Shown here: in pieces, positions 18,438 through 27,731 of the stretch | How the letters are laid out: each line of letters opens with the position of its first letter | Numbering within the stretch: the first letter of the stretch is position 1 | Source of the DNA: Hyphomicrobium_B sp001006785 | Lineage (GTDB): Bacteria; Pseudomonadota; Alphaproteobacteria; Rhizobiales; Hyphomicrobiaceae | Assembly (NCBI RefSeq): GCF_001006785.1 | Contig: NZ_CDHO01000004.1 | Coordinates: 83,015-147,014 of the forward strand | Direction: 5' to 3' | DNA length: 64,000 nucleotides | Position numbers and translations under genes: made by a program | Notes under the pieces: model-generated | Database searches by the model: none | What the model was told of the DNA's origin: nothing | Seen by the model: the letters and a program-made list of their open reading frames with translations, nothing else

Positions 18438-20456
18438 ATGTTCAAAAAAATTCTGATCGCTAACCGCGGTGAAATCGCCTGTCGCGTCATCAAGACCGCG
18501 CGCAAGATGGGCATCAAGACCGTGGCGGTCTATTCGGACGCCGACCGCGACTCGCTTCACGTCGAAATGGCCGACGAAGCCGTGCACATCGGCCCGGCGC
18601 CGGCCGCGCAGTCCTACCTGATCATGGACAAGATCATCGAGGCCTGCAAAGCGACGGGCGCCGAGGCGGTCCATCCCGGATACGGATTTTTGTCCGAGCG
18701 CGAAGCATTCCCGCTCGCCCTGCAGAAGCACGGCATCGTCTTCATCGGCCCGAACGCCAAGGCGATCGCCGCGATGGGCGACAAGATCGAAAGCAAGAAG
18801 GCGGCAGCCGCCGCCAAGGTTTCGACCGTTCCGGGCTATCTCGGCGAAATCGGCGACGCGAAGCAGGCGGTCAAGATCGCCAACGAGATCGGCTACCCGG
18901 TGATGATCAAGGCCTCCGCCGGTGGCGGCGGCAAAGGCATGCGCATCGCCTATAACGCCAAGGAAGCCGAGGAAGGTTTCCAGCTCGCACGTTCCGAAGC
19001 CAAGTCGTCATTCGGCGACGATCGCTGCTTCATCGAAAAGTTCATCGAGAACCCGCGCCACATCGAAATTCAGGTGCTGGGCGATAAGCACGGCAACGTC
19101 GTCTATCTCGGCGAGCGCGAATGCTCCATCCAGCGCCGCAATCAGAAGGTGCTCGAGGAAGCTCCCTCTCCGCTGCTCGACGAAAAGACCCGCAAGGCGA
19201 TGGGCGAGCAGGCCGTCGCGCTCTCGAAGGCGGTCGGCTACGACAGCGCCGGCACCGTTGAGTTCGTCGCCGGTCAGGATCGGTCGTTCTTCTTCCTGGA
19301 AATGAACACGCGTCTGCAGGTCGAACACCCGGTCACCGAGCTCGTGACGGGCATCGATCTCGTCGAGCAGATGATCCGCGTCGCGGCCGGTGAAAAGCTG
19401 CCCTTCAAGCAGGCGGATATCAAGCTCAACGGCTGGGCCGTCGAAAGCCGCGTTTATGCGGAAGACCCATTCCGCAACTTCCTGCCGTCGATCGGACGCC
19501 TCGTGAAGTATCGCCCGCCGGCGGAAGGCAAGAAGGACGGCGTCACGGTTCGCAATGACACCGGCGTCTTCGAAGGCGGCGAGATCTCGATGTTCTACGA
19601 TCCGATGATCGCCAAGCTCGTGACGCACGCGCCGACCCGCGCCGCCGCGATCGAGGCTCAGGCCGGGGCGCTCGACGCGTTCTATATCGATGGCATCCAG
19701 CACAACATGCCGTTCCTGGCTGCAATGATGCAGCATCCGCGCTGGCGCTCGGGCAAGCTCTCGACCGGCTTCATCAAGGAAGAGTTTCCGGACGGCTTCG
19801 AGCCACGCGCTCCGGAAGGCGCCGATCTGATCACGCTGGCCGCGGTCGCCGGTGCGATCGATCACCTCGGCAACGCACGCCGCCGCGACATCACTCATCA
19901 GATGGCGGGCCGGTCGATCAGCTTCGCCAAGCGCCGGATCGTCAAGGTCGGCGATGCGACGGTCAAGCTCGAGGCGATGGGAGCGATCCCCGGACCTTAT
20001 TACATCTCGATCTTGAACGATGAGGGTGAGCCGACCAAAACGCTTGAGATCACCTCCGAGTGGTGGCCGGGCGAGCCGGTCTGGCACGGAACCGTGGAAG
20101 GCGCCGAAGTCGCCGTTCAGGTCCGCCCGATCGCGAACGGCATGCTGCTTTCCTATCGCGGCATGCAGGCGCCGACATTCGTCTACACGGAACGGGAAGC
20201 GGAACTCGCCGCTCTCATGCCGGTCAAGGTCGCGGCCGATATGTCGAAGTATCTGCTGTGCCCGATGCCTGGCCTCGTGAAGGCGATCAACGTCACCGAA
20301 GGCCAGGATGTGAAGGCGGGCGACGCGCTTGCAGTCGTCGAAGCCATGAAGATGGAAAACATTCTGAAGGCCGAGCGCGACGGCAAGGTGAAGAAGATCA
20401 GCGCCCAGGCCGGCGACAGCCTCGCGGTCGACGCGGTGATCATCGAGTTCGCCTAA
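18438..20456 (+). CDS. pccA: Propionyl-CoA/acetyl-CoA carboxylase alpha subunit (biotin carboxylase + BCCP)
   Basis: 672 residues. The N-terminal biotin carboxylase module (1 to about 450) carries FKKILIANRGEIACRVI, the ATP-grasp loop KASAGGGGKGMR, and MNTRLQVEHPVTE. A linking domain of the PCC type follows, then a C-terminal biotinyl domain with VEAMKMEN, where Lys638 carries biotin. Single-chain BC-BCCP subunits of this length usually pair with a PccB carboxyltransferase to make methylmalonyl-CoA from propionyl-CoA. No pccB is in the window, so substrate choice between propionyl- and other acyl-CoAs is inferred from the linking domain. Confidence 0.92.
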   Translation: MFKKILIANRGEIACRVIKTARKMGIKTVAVYSDADRDSLHVEMADEAVHIGPAPAAQSYLIMDKIIEACKATGAEAVHPGYGFLSEREAFPLALQKHGIVFIGPNAKAIAAMGDKIESKKAAAAAKVSTVPGYLGEIGDAKQAVKIANEIGYPVMIKASAGGGGKGMRIAYNAKEAEEGFQLARSEAKSSFGDDRCFIEKFIENPRHIEIQVLGDKHGNVVYLGERECSIQRRNQKVLEEAPSPLLDEKTRKAMGEQAVALSKAVGYDSAGTVEFVAGQDRSFFFLEMNTRLQVEHPVTELVTGIDLVEQMIRVAAGEKLPFKQADIKLNGWAVESRVYAEDPFRNFLPSIGRLVKYRPPAEGKKDGVTVRNDTGVFEGGEISMFYDPMIAKLVTHAPTRAAAIEAQAGALDAFYIDGIQHNMPFLAAMMQHPRWRSGKLSTGFIKEEFPDGFEPRAPEGADLITLAAVAGAIDHLGNARRRDITHQMAGRSISFAKRRIVKVGDATVKLEAMGAIPGPYYISILNDEGEPTKTLEITSEWWPGEPVWHGTVEGAEVAVQVRPIANGMLLSYRGMQAPTFVYTEREAELAALMPVKVAADMSKYLLCPMPGLVKAINVTEGQDVKAGDALAVVEAMKMENILKAERDGKVKKISAQAGDSLAVDAVIIEFA

Positions 20457-20493
20457 AAATAAACGACGATCAAAAAAGACGCGCTGTAGCGCA

Positions 20494-20594
20494 AGTGCTT
20501 CCGGAAAAGTGGGTACAGGTTTTCCGATAAGAAGCACGGCAAAACAAACGCCTAGAGCTAATCCGCGATTCAACGAAAAGCGGATTGGCTCTAG
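20494..20594. repeat. Interspersed palindromic element downstream of pccA
   Basis: Two hairpins in tandem. The first has CGGAAAA (20502-20508) and TTTTCCG (20520-20526). The second has CTAGAGCTAATCCGC (20552-20566) and GCGGATTGGCTCTAG (20580-20594), which pair over 15 positions with one G-T. The GTGCTTCCGGAAAAGTGGGTA word recalls an intergenic repeat I associate with Hyphomicrobiales genomes. The right arm supplies the TAG stop of the converging lysR-type gene, and the element may also terminate pccA. Confidence 0.7.
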
Positions 20595-21439
20595 CTGAAC
20601 TTGGCTGCGGCGCGCCGAAGTCCGCGAAGAATGGGCTCGAACGCCTCTTCGTTCCGCGTCTCCGGATAGACCATGTAGACCGGATAGACGAACTTGCGGG
20701 CGCGTTTCGGCTCTCTGACGCGGCCGCGCGCGATGAGCTTTTTCACCATTCGCGCCGGAAAATACCCCGAACACTCATTCGCCAGCAGGTAGTCGAGCGC
20801 CATCGGACCGAGATCGAGGCTGATGGCGGGATTGGCATGTTCGGGGAATGCGGCGGCATGATCCTGCACGAAATCGATTCCCCAATCGACGAGAAGATAA
20901 TCGCTGACGGTGCGCCGGCTCCCGGCTTTCGCCGACGAGACGAGGACGAACTCCTCGTCGAACAGATGCTCGATCGTCAGTCCCGGCGGCAGCGACGGGC
21001 GATACATGACGGCGAGATCCAGCGTTCCCTCGATCAGTCGCTGGCTCAATTGGGAAGAGGCGCCCGCCGTCGCCGACAGCGCGATGCCAGGAATTTTCGC
21101 CCTCAGTCCCGACGCCCACTTCATCAGAAAGCCGTTCCAAAGACTGAGCGGCGCGCCGACCGAAATGTGCTCCGGATGCTGATCTGCAAGGGAAACTTGA
21201 AGCTGCGCCTGTTGCCAGACGCGCACCAGAGCCAGTGCATGCTTCTGAAAGAGTTCCCCAGCGCCGGTCAGTTCGACGCCCGACTTCGATCGCGTAAACA
21301 GCGGTCGCCCGAGCAGATCTTCGAGACCTTTGATGCGCGCGGAGACGGTGGACTGAGTGATGTTGAGCTTACGCGCGGCATCAACGAAGCTGCCCGTTTC
21401 AGCAACAATCAGAAATGTGCGAGCGAGATTGACGTCCAT
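20591..21439 (-). CDS. LysR-family transcriptional regulator
   Basis: 282 residues. The N-terminal winged helix (ARTFLIVAETGSFVDAARKLNITQSTVSARIKGLEDLLG) is a typical LysR DNA-binding domain. The rest is the two-lobed effector-binding region. No ligand can be assigned. The divergent neighbour starts 178 bases upstream with a lysine-rich microprotein and a secreted protein; LysR regulators often control divergent genes, so these are its first candidate targets. The stop codon is donated by the repeat at 20494-20594. Confidence 0.92.
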   Translation of the reverse strand: MDVNLARTFLIVAETGSFVDAARKLNITQSTVSARIKGLEDLLGRPLFTRSKSGVELTGAGELFQKHALALVRVWQQAQLQVSLADQHPEHISVGAPLSLWNGFLMKWASGLRAKIPGIALSATAGASSQLSQRLIEGTLDLAVMYRPSLPPGLTIEHLFDEEFVLVSSAKAGSRRTVSDYLLVDWGIDFVQDHAAAFPEHANPAISLDLGPMALDYLLANECSGYFPARMVKKLIARGRVREPKRARKFVYPVYMVYPETRNEEAFEPILRGLRRAAAKFS

Positions 21440-21617
21440 CGGCTTCGAACTTCACCTCTGCGATAAAAACTCATCTATCGACATTTTCGATATCACCAAA
21501 CATCAAATTTCGTTTGTGCAACGTCTTGAAGTTTATCAATGTCGAAAATGACTCGACTCGAGTCGGGTCGACAGACGCACGCGTCTGTCAACGATCAAAA
21601 CGGAAGGACGATCCACA

Positions 21618-21689
21618 ATGGCTAAAGCTGCAAAGAAAGCCGCCAAGAAAGCTCCTGCCAAAAAGGCAGCTAAGAAGAAAAAGAAGTAA
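21618..21689 (+). CDS. 23-residue lysine/alanine-rich microprotein
   Basis: ATG at 21618 with GGAAGGA 9-15 bases upstream, TAA at 21687. The peptide consists of 12 Lys, 9 Ala, 1 Pro and the start Met, in KKAAKK and KKAPAKKAA motifs like the C-terminal tails of histone H1-like and extended HU proteins. It has no globular domain. The TAA is followed without a gap by the ATG of the secreted protein gene, so the two are probably cotranslated. Possible roles are nucleic-acid condensation or a translational leader; neither is proven. Short length is the main reason for caution. Confidence 0.6.
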   Translation: MAKAAKKAAKKAPAKKAAKKKKK

Positions 21690-22064
21690 ATGACTTTTTG
21701 CCGTGATCGTAGAAGCGGCCGTATCGAATTTCCAACTCATACGGTTTGCGCGATCGCAGCTCTTCTTATGACCTCGGCTGCTAACGCGGCCACGATTACC
21801 AACCGCAGTGATAAGGACGTCAAAATCACGATCACTGAGGGGCCCTCTCGCCAAGACGAGTTTTTGCCGTCCGGCAAGATGATCGATGGGGTCTGTCGGA
21901 AGGGCTGCATCATCCGCCTCAACGACAATTCGAAAGACGAGTACGAGCTTCATGGCTCGGAAAGCGTCTCGGTCGATGGGGGATTTCTCTATTATGATTC
22001 TTCGAAAGTCGAGGTAGCGCCGACCGGTGGCAGCGACACGACCAACGGAGAGCGAAGTAACTAG
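21690..22064 (+). CDS. Small secreted protein of unknown function
   Basis: 124 residues. A hydrophobic segment ending TSAANA-ATI is a good signal peptide. The mature part is polar with two cysteines in GVCRKGCIIRL, which could form a disulfide, and a Ser/Thr/Gly-rich end. It starts directly at the stop codon of the microprotein. I recognise no family. An intrinsic terminator follows 25 bases after the stop. Confidence 0.7.
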   Translation: MTFCRDRRSGRIEFPTHTVCAIAALLMTSAANAATITNRSDKDVKITITEGPSRQDEFLPSGKMIDGVCRKGCIIRLNDNSKDEYELHGSESVSVDGGFLYYDSSKVEVAPTGGSDTTNGERSN

Positions 22065-22089
22065 AGATTTGATTGCGGCACGTGCATCC

Positions 22090-22130
22090 GGCGCTTGTAT
22101 CCCCTCAGGATACAGGCGCCTTTTCTTTTT
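22090..22130 (+). terminator. Intrinsic terminator
   Basis: GGCGCTTGTATCC (22090-22102) pairs with GGATACAGGCGCC (22108-22120) with one G-T pair, followed by TTTTCTTTTT. It ends the microprotein/secreted-protein transcript. Confidence 0.88.
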
Positions 22131-22149
22131 CAGGTCAGAAACTTAGTCG

Positions 22150-22878
22150 TCACTTCGCGGGAACGGACTCGACACCCGGAGCCGGCGGCTCGACCCGCTT
22201 GGTCGCTCCGAACGTGCGCTCGAAATTCGTGCGAAGCGCAACGTCGACATCATACTGCGTGACCGGCAGGCCGAGGTTCGCAAGACTGGTGACGCCGAAG
22301 TCGCGAATTCCGCACGGAACGATCCCGCCATAGTGAGACAGGTCGGGATCGACGTTTATGCTCAAGCCATGCGTCGTGACCCCGCGGCTGACGCGCAGCC
22401 CGATCGCGGCGATCTTGTCTTCGGAATTTCCACTCGCCAAAGGGCGCCTGACCCAGACGCCGACTCGATCCTGCCGCGTCTCGCCCTTGACGTTGAACTG
22501 AGCCAGCGTGCCGATGATCCAGGCTTCGAGCTGAGTGACGAACGCTCGGATATCGCCCCCTCGCGCTTTGAGGTCGAGCATCACGTAGACGACCCGTTGC
22601 CCTGGCCCGTGATAGGTGAATTGTCCGCCGCGTCCCGTGCGAAAGATCGGCAGCGTCGATGGATTGAGCAGGTCCTCGTCTTTCGCTCCCGTGCCGCCCG
22701 TGTAGAGCGCCGGATGCTCCAGGAGCCAAACGAGTTCGGGAGACCCGTTGTCGCGGATTGACGCAGCTCTAGCCCGCATCGCCTCGATCGAGAATGGATA
22801 TTCGACCGGCCGATCGCTGATCGCCCAATCGATCGCGGGCGTGGAACGTGAAACAGCGCGGGAATCGCCGGAAAACAT
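22150..22878 (-). CDS. lipB: Octanoyltransferase LipB
   Basis: 242 residues from the ATG at 22878; the frame stays open for 39 more codons upstream but that part is Arg-rich and not conserved-looking. LipB moves octanoyl from octanoyl-ACP to lipoyl domains, the first step of endogenous lipoate assembly. Visible motifs are LVWLLEHPALYTGG, RGGQFTYHGPGQRVVYVMLDL, and the catalytic Lys/Cys region KIAAIGLRVSRGVTTHGLS...GGIVPCGI. A short C-terminal Pro-rich tail ends the protein. Confidence 0.93.
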   Translation of the reverse strand: MFSGDSRAVSRSTPAIDWAISDRPVEYPFSIEAMRARAASIRDNGSPELVWLLEHPALYTGGTGAKDEDLLNPSTLPIFRTGRGGQFTYHGPGQRVVYVMLDLKARGGDIRAFVTQLEAWIIGTLAQFNVKGETRQDRVGVWVRRPLASGNSEDKIAAIGLRVSRGVTTHGLSINVDPDLSHYGGIVPCGIRDFGVTSLANLGLPVTQYDVDVALRTNFERTFGATKRVEPPAPGVESVPAK

Positions 22879-23128
22879 AGTTATTATGTATGGCAGCACG
22901 TGCGCTTTCGCAAAGCCTGCTTTGGTCTCGCGTGATCGAATGCGTGCGCTGCCGGTCCCGCGTGCTCTGATCGCGCGCCCTGTTTTTCGGCCCATATGAT
23001 CGGGAATGCCGATAGAGCCAATCTGGCGCTTGCGTTCGTCAGATCGCTCTGTTACGTCGGGCGTCTTCGCAGTTGGGATCGCTTCGGCGGTTCTGAAACT
23101 TGCGATACCCGGGCGTCAGGCCCGGTCT

Positions 23129-23215
23129 GCGGTTGTGGCGGAATTGGTAGACGCACTACCTTGAGGTGGTAGCGCTGGAAACGGCGTGAAGGTTCGAGTC
23201 CTTTCAACCGCACCA
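23129..23215 (+). tRNA. tRNA-Leu (GAG)
   Basis: An 87-base cloverleaf with acceptor arms GCGGTTG and CAACCGC, then ACCA, so the CCA end is encoded. The D-arm region is GGCGGAATTGGTAGACGC. The anticodon stem CTACC/GGTAG encloses TTGAGGT, giving anticodon GAG. A long variable arm identifies it as class II leucine tRNA, and the T-arm contains GGTTCGAGTCC. A weak hairpin (TTGGCT/AGCCAA) just after the CCA may assist 3' end formation. Confidence 0.96.
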
Positions 23216-23452
23216 TTTGGCTCGCCAGCCAATGGTCATCCCGGAAGCCCCCGCCTTCCAGGTTCAGAAGCCCTTAACAGGGACTATCCCGAGGCGCGCT
23301 CGCAACGCCGCCGATAGCGCGCTCGCGCAGGCAGGCTTCGCGCTGATAGCATGGGCGTGGCCAGCGTTTGCTTCTCTTCGAGAAATTGGCCTGAGCGCGC
23401 GAGCGCCTTCACCGAGGCGGCTCGCAACACGTCTCTGCGCGGGGACGGCTGC

Positions 23453-24517
23453 TCAGTTGAACAGATTGAACTGCCAGAACGGTGTTTCGTCTTTCGCAGC
23501 CGCGGGGGCGCGCGTCTTTCCCTGGGACGAAGGCGCGGTCGCCGGCACGCCGTCGACGATCGCCGGTTTGCCCTGAACCTTCTTGACAGCTCGCGCCCTA
23601 TGCTTCGCGTCGGGAGCCGGCGTCATCGACCAGACGAGGGAACGCTCCGCCATCGGATCAGCGGCCTTTGCAGCGGTCTTCGACGCGATCGCCTTTTCTG
23701 CAGCGGCATCGTAGGAGGCGATTGTTGCGACCGGCGCCTTTGCGACGAGGTGGACGACCTTGAAACCTTTTTCGTGAAGCGCGGCAAGCAGGCCCGGCAG
23801 CATCTGTGCGGTCCAGGCGTGAATGTCGTGCATCAGGATGATGCCCTTCTTGCTCGTCGCGAGCTGCGCGAGAATGCGGTTTTTGACGACCTCGGGATTA
23901 CGCGTGAGGTAGTCCTTCGAGTCGACGTCGACCCAGACCGCGGCGATGTTGCGGTTCTTGAGATACGCTTCCGCCTGGCGGCTCGAGCTCAGGTAGGGAA
24001 AGCGGAACAGCGGAGCAATCGGCGCTCCGTTGGCTTTCGCCACCATGGAGACGGCGCTTTCGATCTGCTGGTCAATCGCCTTGGTGTTGGCGAACCGCAT
24101 GTTCCGATGCGACCACGTGTGGGTGCCGATCGTGTTTCCACCGGCGGCGACCTCGCGAACCATTGCGGGGTCTGCGAGCGCCATCTGTCCGACCATGAAG
24201 AAAGTCGCCTTCGTGCACTGGTCGGCGAGCGCTTTCAAAATGGCGCGCGTGCGGGATTTCATCGGGCCGTCGTCGAACGTCAGAACGACCTCGCCGTCGT
24301 TCAGAAGCTGCAGCGCGCGCTTCTGATCGCCACCGATTGCAGGTCCGCCGGTGGTATCGATCTCGATCGTGCGAGACACGCCGAGCGTCTTCCCATCGTC
24401 CGCGCACGTGTCGGCTTTAACCGCGCCGCCGGCTTCGATCTCAGCATGAAGCGGAGCTGTGGCACCCAGCGACAGCAGCGCAGCAACAGCGATGACAGGC
24501 AGAGAAGCGTGCCGCAT
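23453..24517 (-). CDS. Secreted polysaccharide deacetylase (NodB domain)
   Basis: 354 residues. A signal peptide of about 25 residues ends APLHA-EI. The NodB homology domain holds VLTFDDGPM (first Asp is the catalytic base, second a metal ligand), the metal His pair in GTHTWSH, and FRFPY. Near the end of the domain GIILMHDIH supplies the second catalytic His. The final 80 residues are Ala/Lys/Pro-rich. It probably removes N-acetyl groups from peptidoglycan or an exopolysaccharide in the periplasm; the substrate is not readable. Confidence 0.9.
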   Translation of the reverse strand: MRHASLPVIAVAALLSLGATAPLHAEIEAGGAVKADTCADDGKTLGVSRTIEIDTTGGPAIGGDQKRALQLLNDGEVVLTFDDGPMKSRTRAILKALADQCTKATFFMVGQMALADPAMVREVAAGGNTIGTHTWSHRNMRFANTKAIDQQIESAVSMVAKANGAPIAPLFRFPYLSSSRQAEAYLKNRNIAAVWVDVDSKDYLTRNPEVVKNRILAQLATSKKGIILMHDIHAWTAQMLPGLLAALHEKGFKVVHLVAKAPVATIASYDAAAEKAIASKTAAKAADPMAERSLVWSMTPAPDAKHRARAVKKVQGKPAIVDGVPATAPSSQGKTRAPAAAKDETPFWQFNLFN

Positions 24518-24763
24518 GAGTTCCTACTTGTTTTCCGGTTCGAACCGGGGATTTGTAGGGGGGTGATTATGAACGTTCAACAAATGCACGGCCCTCTCGC
24601 GGCTATCGGCCCGCTCCCTGTGACCCAATAGCCGCGATCCATCGCGGTTTATGGAGGATTTGCGCCGTTTGCGCGACGCCCCGCCGCATCTGAAGGCTCA
24701 GGCTGTGCGCCCGCGAAGGGCAGGCGTCGGGCGCTGTTATATTGACGAGGGACTATCAAACAA

Positions 24764-25225
24764 ATGGCCGACATCGACACTGGCTCCGCGACAATCGAAG
24801 TTCGCGCGGTCACCGCGGATGATCATGCGGAGTGGCTTCGCCTGTTTCGCGATTACATCGCGTTCTACGAAGAGGATGTTCCCGAGGACGTGATCGCCAC
24901 CACGTGGCGGCGCTTACTGGCGCAGGAGGACAACATGATCGCGCTCATCGCGATCGCAAACGGCCGTGCCCTCGGCATCGCCAATCTGGTCTTCCATCGA
25001 TCGACCTGGGCACGCGACTGGTATTGCTATCTGGAAGACTTGTTCGTCGTGCCGGACGCGCGCGGAAAAGGCATCGGCCGGGCGTTGATCGAAGCGGTCT
25101 ATGCCGAGGCCGACCGGCGCGGCGCATCGCGGACATACTGGGCGACGCAGGCGAAGAACGCGACCGCTCGCGCGCTTTATGATCGCCTCGGATCGCTGAC
25201 TGAATTCGTCCAGTACCGCCGCTAG
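24764..25225 (+). CDS. GNAT-family N-acetyltransferase
   Basis: 153 residues. The acetyl-CoA pyrophosphate loop appears as VVPDARGKGIGRALIEAV, with the R-x-x-G-x-G pattern, followed by an ASRTYWATQAKNATARALYDRLG segment typical of motif B. The substrate (small molecule or protein) is unknown. Its TAG stop abuts the stop of the convergent gene with no base between. Confidence 0.9.
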   Translation: MADIDTGSATIEVRAVTADDHAEWLRLFRDYIAFYEEDVPEDVIATTWRRLLAQEDNMIALIAIANGRALGIANLVFHRSTWARDWYCYLEDLFVVPDARGKGIGRALIEAVYAEADRRGASRTYWATQAKNATARALYDRLGSLTEFVQYRR

Positions 25226-26188
25226 CTAGTGGTGCCCAGCGGGAAGCAGGCTGCCGATGTGGTCGAAGAGTTCGACCGCTTGCGGGTAGGCTTGCAGGAT
25301 CTGCGACATGTCGTTGGAAAGCTCGCGCAGCCGCGCCTTCTGCGTCGGCGTCGGAGTTCCAGCGCGCATTAACAGCTCAAGCTCTGAGAGACGCTGTTCG
25401 AGATGTTGCGTGTTGGGCTGGCGCGCATAGAAGCGATGCATCTCGACGATCGCGGAAAGCACGGTGCTGTAGTCGACGAACGCGCTTGCTGGTGGAGACG
25501 CGGCGCCGTTGGAGGGCGAGGGAAGAGCGGGCTGGGTGCGGACCTGTCGCGGCGCGCCGCGCGGAGCCTCGGTCGCCGGCGGACGAGTCCTGGGAACGTC
25601 GTGCTGCTGCGCAACCCGTTCGCTGGGCGCGGCGACGGCAGCTTGCGCATGGCCCGCGCCGTTCTGAGCGCGCTGCGGCGGCAAACTGGTCTTGCTTCCC
25701 GCGAGGCTCTCGATCTGCCCGTTCTCGAAATCGATAGCGAACGCGATCGAGTCGTCTCCGCGATTGATCTTCTCGGTCAGGATGCCGCGAACTTCGTCAA
25801 GGATTGCGCTATCGGGCGCCGTGAAGCGAGACAAAACCCCATCATTCGACGAGATGAGCAGATACGGCGTCTTGTCTTGCGGCTTCAGTGCCAGCGCCGC
25901 GAAGGCGAGCATGATGAAGCCGAGGAGCACGGTGGCGCCGGTCGGCGCGAGCGGGCCGAACGACAGATCCGGGCGCATCGATCCGAATGTCATCACTAGG
26001 AAGAGCGCGGCAAGGCCCCAATAAAGAAGTGTCGGCTTTTGTCTGACGTGGGTGCCGACGGAGACGCTTGCGATGTTCGCAATCGGGATGGTGCGCGACG
26101 GCGTGGTCAGAACGCGGCCCTCGATGCGAAGCGCGTCAAACGTCTTCGTCGCCGCGGCGCTCTCGGGGATGCGTCCGTGAAATATCAT
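25226..26188 (-). CDS. Membrane protein of unknown function, DUF6232-like N-terminus
   Basis: 320 residues from the ATG at 26188; ATG 26239 and 26257 are alternatives and no upstream start has a clear ribosome site. The N-terminus is a small beta domain (RVLTTPSRTIPIANIASVSVG) followed by two membrane segments near residues 55-75 and 85-105, the layout of DUF6232 proteins. A second beta-rich soluble stretch follows, then a Pro/Ala/Gln-rich linker and a helical C-terminal end. It heads a run of minus-strand genes of obscure function. Confidence 0.65.
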   Translation of the reverse strand: MIFHGRIPESAAATKTFDALRIEGRVLTTPSRTIPIANIASVSVGTHVRQKPTLLYWGLAALFLVMTFGSMRPDLSFGPLAPTGATVLLGFIMLAFAALALKPQDKTPYLLISSNDGVLSRFTAPDSAILDEVRGILTEKINRGDDSIAFAIDFENGQIESLAGSKTSLPPQRAQNGAGHAQAAVAAPSERVAQQHDVPRTRPPATEAPRGAPRQVRTQPALPSPSNGAASPPASAFVDYSTVLSAIVEMHRFYARQPNTQHLEQRLSELELLMRAGTPTPTQKARLRELSNDMSQILQAYPQAVELFDHIGSLLPAGHH

Positions 26189-26295
26189 TATAGGAGTGCT
26201 CACTTTCGGAGCTGTCGCACTAGTTCTCGCGCGGAACATAGTCGATCCGCGCCGCAAACAGAAGTCCAGCGAACGGACGCCTGTTGATAGCGCGC

Positions 26296-27627
26296 TTAGC
26301 TCGCCGGAGCATCGAGCTTGCGCGTCAAGTCCTCGAACTCTTTCCGCAGTTCCTCGTTCTTGAAAATCTGATCGAGGCTCGGCGATTCGAGCTTCTGGAT
26401 CGCCTCGAACGACGTGGAGCTCTCGCGCATCAGATCGCGAAGCTGCACGCTGGCTTCGACGGTTTCATACGTATTATCCGCGATTTTCAGGTCATGCGAT
26501 GCCTTGAGCCGCGCCTTCGCGATCTGCTCGCGCTGTTGCTGCAGATAGCGGCGATAGCTCTGCGCAGCCGAGTCGGCGATCTTCTGGCTGTCGCGATTCG
26601 ATTCGAGCGCCCGCTGCTGGTCCGGGCGATTCTCGGCTTTGAGCAGATCGGCCGTCCGCCGCCGCGCCGCCGCGATATCCGAAATGATGGCTTCGAGCTT
26701 CGGCAGATACTGCGTATCGATCTTGGCGATCGTCGCGTCCTGCGCCTGCACGAGCATCGCGAAAAGCGCCGCATGCATCGCAAAATAACGCCGCGCCGCG
26801 CCCATGTTGTCGCCCGTCGAGCCGATGAGCTTCGCCAGCTGCCCGTCGATCATCTTGGCGGCGTTGAAGACGGCGACGAGGCGGATGAGATCTCCCGAGA
26901 GCACGCTGTCGAGCAGCAGATCGACTTGCTCCGGCTGCAATTCGATGCCCGCCGCCTTGAGTGCCGCGGCGATCTCGCCTTTTTCCTTCTTGATCTCAGC
27001 GCGGTTGGCGGCGATGCGCTTATTATTTTCCGCGATCTGCGCTTCGATCGAGTCGACGGTATCCGTCAGAACGCCGGGAAAATTTGCGTCCTTGGGCGCG
27101 ACGAGCTGCTTTTCCTTCAGCTTGACGTTCTGCTCTTCGATGTCGCGAATGTTGTGGCGCAGCACGTCGAGCCGCTTCTGGACGTCGACGACCGGCGCGT
27201 TCGTGACGATTCCGAGGGCCGCGTCGAGAAGATCGCGCACCTTGGTGTTGCGGTCTTCGCGCGTTTCCTTCCAGAACGGCGGGATGATGTATTCGTCGCG
27301 GCTCGGCAGCTTGCTCGCCCCCGCGCGGGAATCGGCGGCATCCTTGAGCACCGCATCGACGGCCGCCATCAGCGCCTTGGCTTGCTCGTACTGAATATCG
27401 CCGTCGCGCGGATCTTGCGCCGCAGCTTTCGCGGCAGCCGCAGCCGGACTGAGCGTGTCGCTCTTCACGGAGGGATCGATCGGCGACGGCGCGTTGGTTT
27501 CGCGCGCCTTCAGCCAGTCTGCGATGGCATCGCGCTTTGCCGCCTGCGCGGCCGCAGCGGTTGGAACGACCACACTTGCAATAAGCGCGAGGCATAAGGC
27601 CGTCGCGGGCCGTCGCTGAACCGACAT
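26296..27627 (-). CDS. Secreted coiled-coil protein of unknown function
   Basis: 443 residues from the ATG at 27627, chosen because it begins an evident signal peptide (LCLALIASVVVPTAAAAQA). The mature protein is almost wholly alpha-helical and rich in Ala, Glu, Lys, Arg and Gln. Long heptad-like stretches occur around residues 140-240 and 300-440, which suggests an elongated periplasmic coiled coil. I recognise no catalytic motif and no named family. Confidence 0.75.
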   Translation of the reverse strand: MSVQRRPATALCLALIASVVVPTAAAAQAAKRDAIADWLKARETNAPSPIDPSVKSDTLSPAAAAAKAAAQDPRDGDIQYEQAKALMAAVDAVLKDAADSRAGASKLPSRDEYIIPPFWKETREDRNTKVRDLLDAALGIVTNAPVVDVQKRLDVLRHNIRDIEEQNVKLKEKQLVAPKDANFPGVLTDTVDSIEAQIAENNKRIAANRAEIKKEKGEIAAALKAAGIELQPEQVDLLLDSVLSGDLIRLVAVFNAAKMIDGQLAKLIGSTGDNMGAARRYFAMHAALFAMLVQAQDATIAKIDTQYLPKLEAIISDIAAARRRTADLLKAENRPDQQRALESNRDSQKIADSAAQSYRRYLQQQREQIAKARLKASHDLKIADNTYETVEASVQLRDLMRESSTSFEAIQKLESPSLDQIFKNEELRKEFEDLTRKLDAPAS

Positions 27628-27731
27628 GAGCGCCTCCGTCGGCGTCAATGGCACTGAAAATTCTGGCAAATCAATGTTGCGGCAGCGTCGCCGATGCAAC
27701 AAATCCGAATGCATGCTGGGTTTCTGCGACG

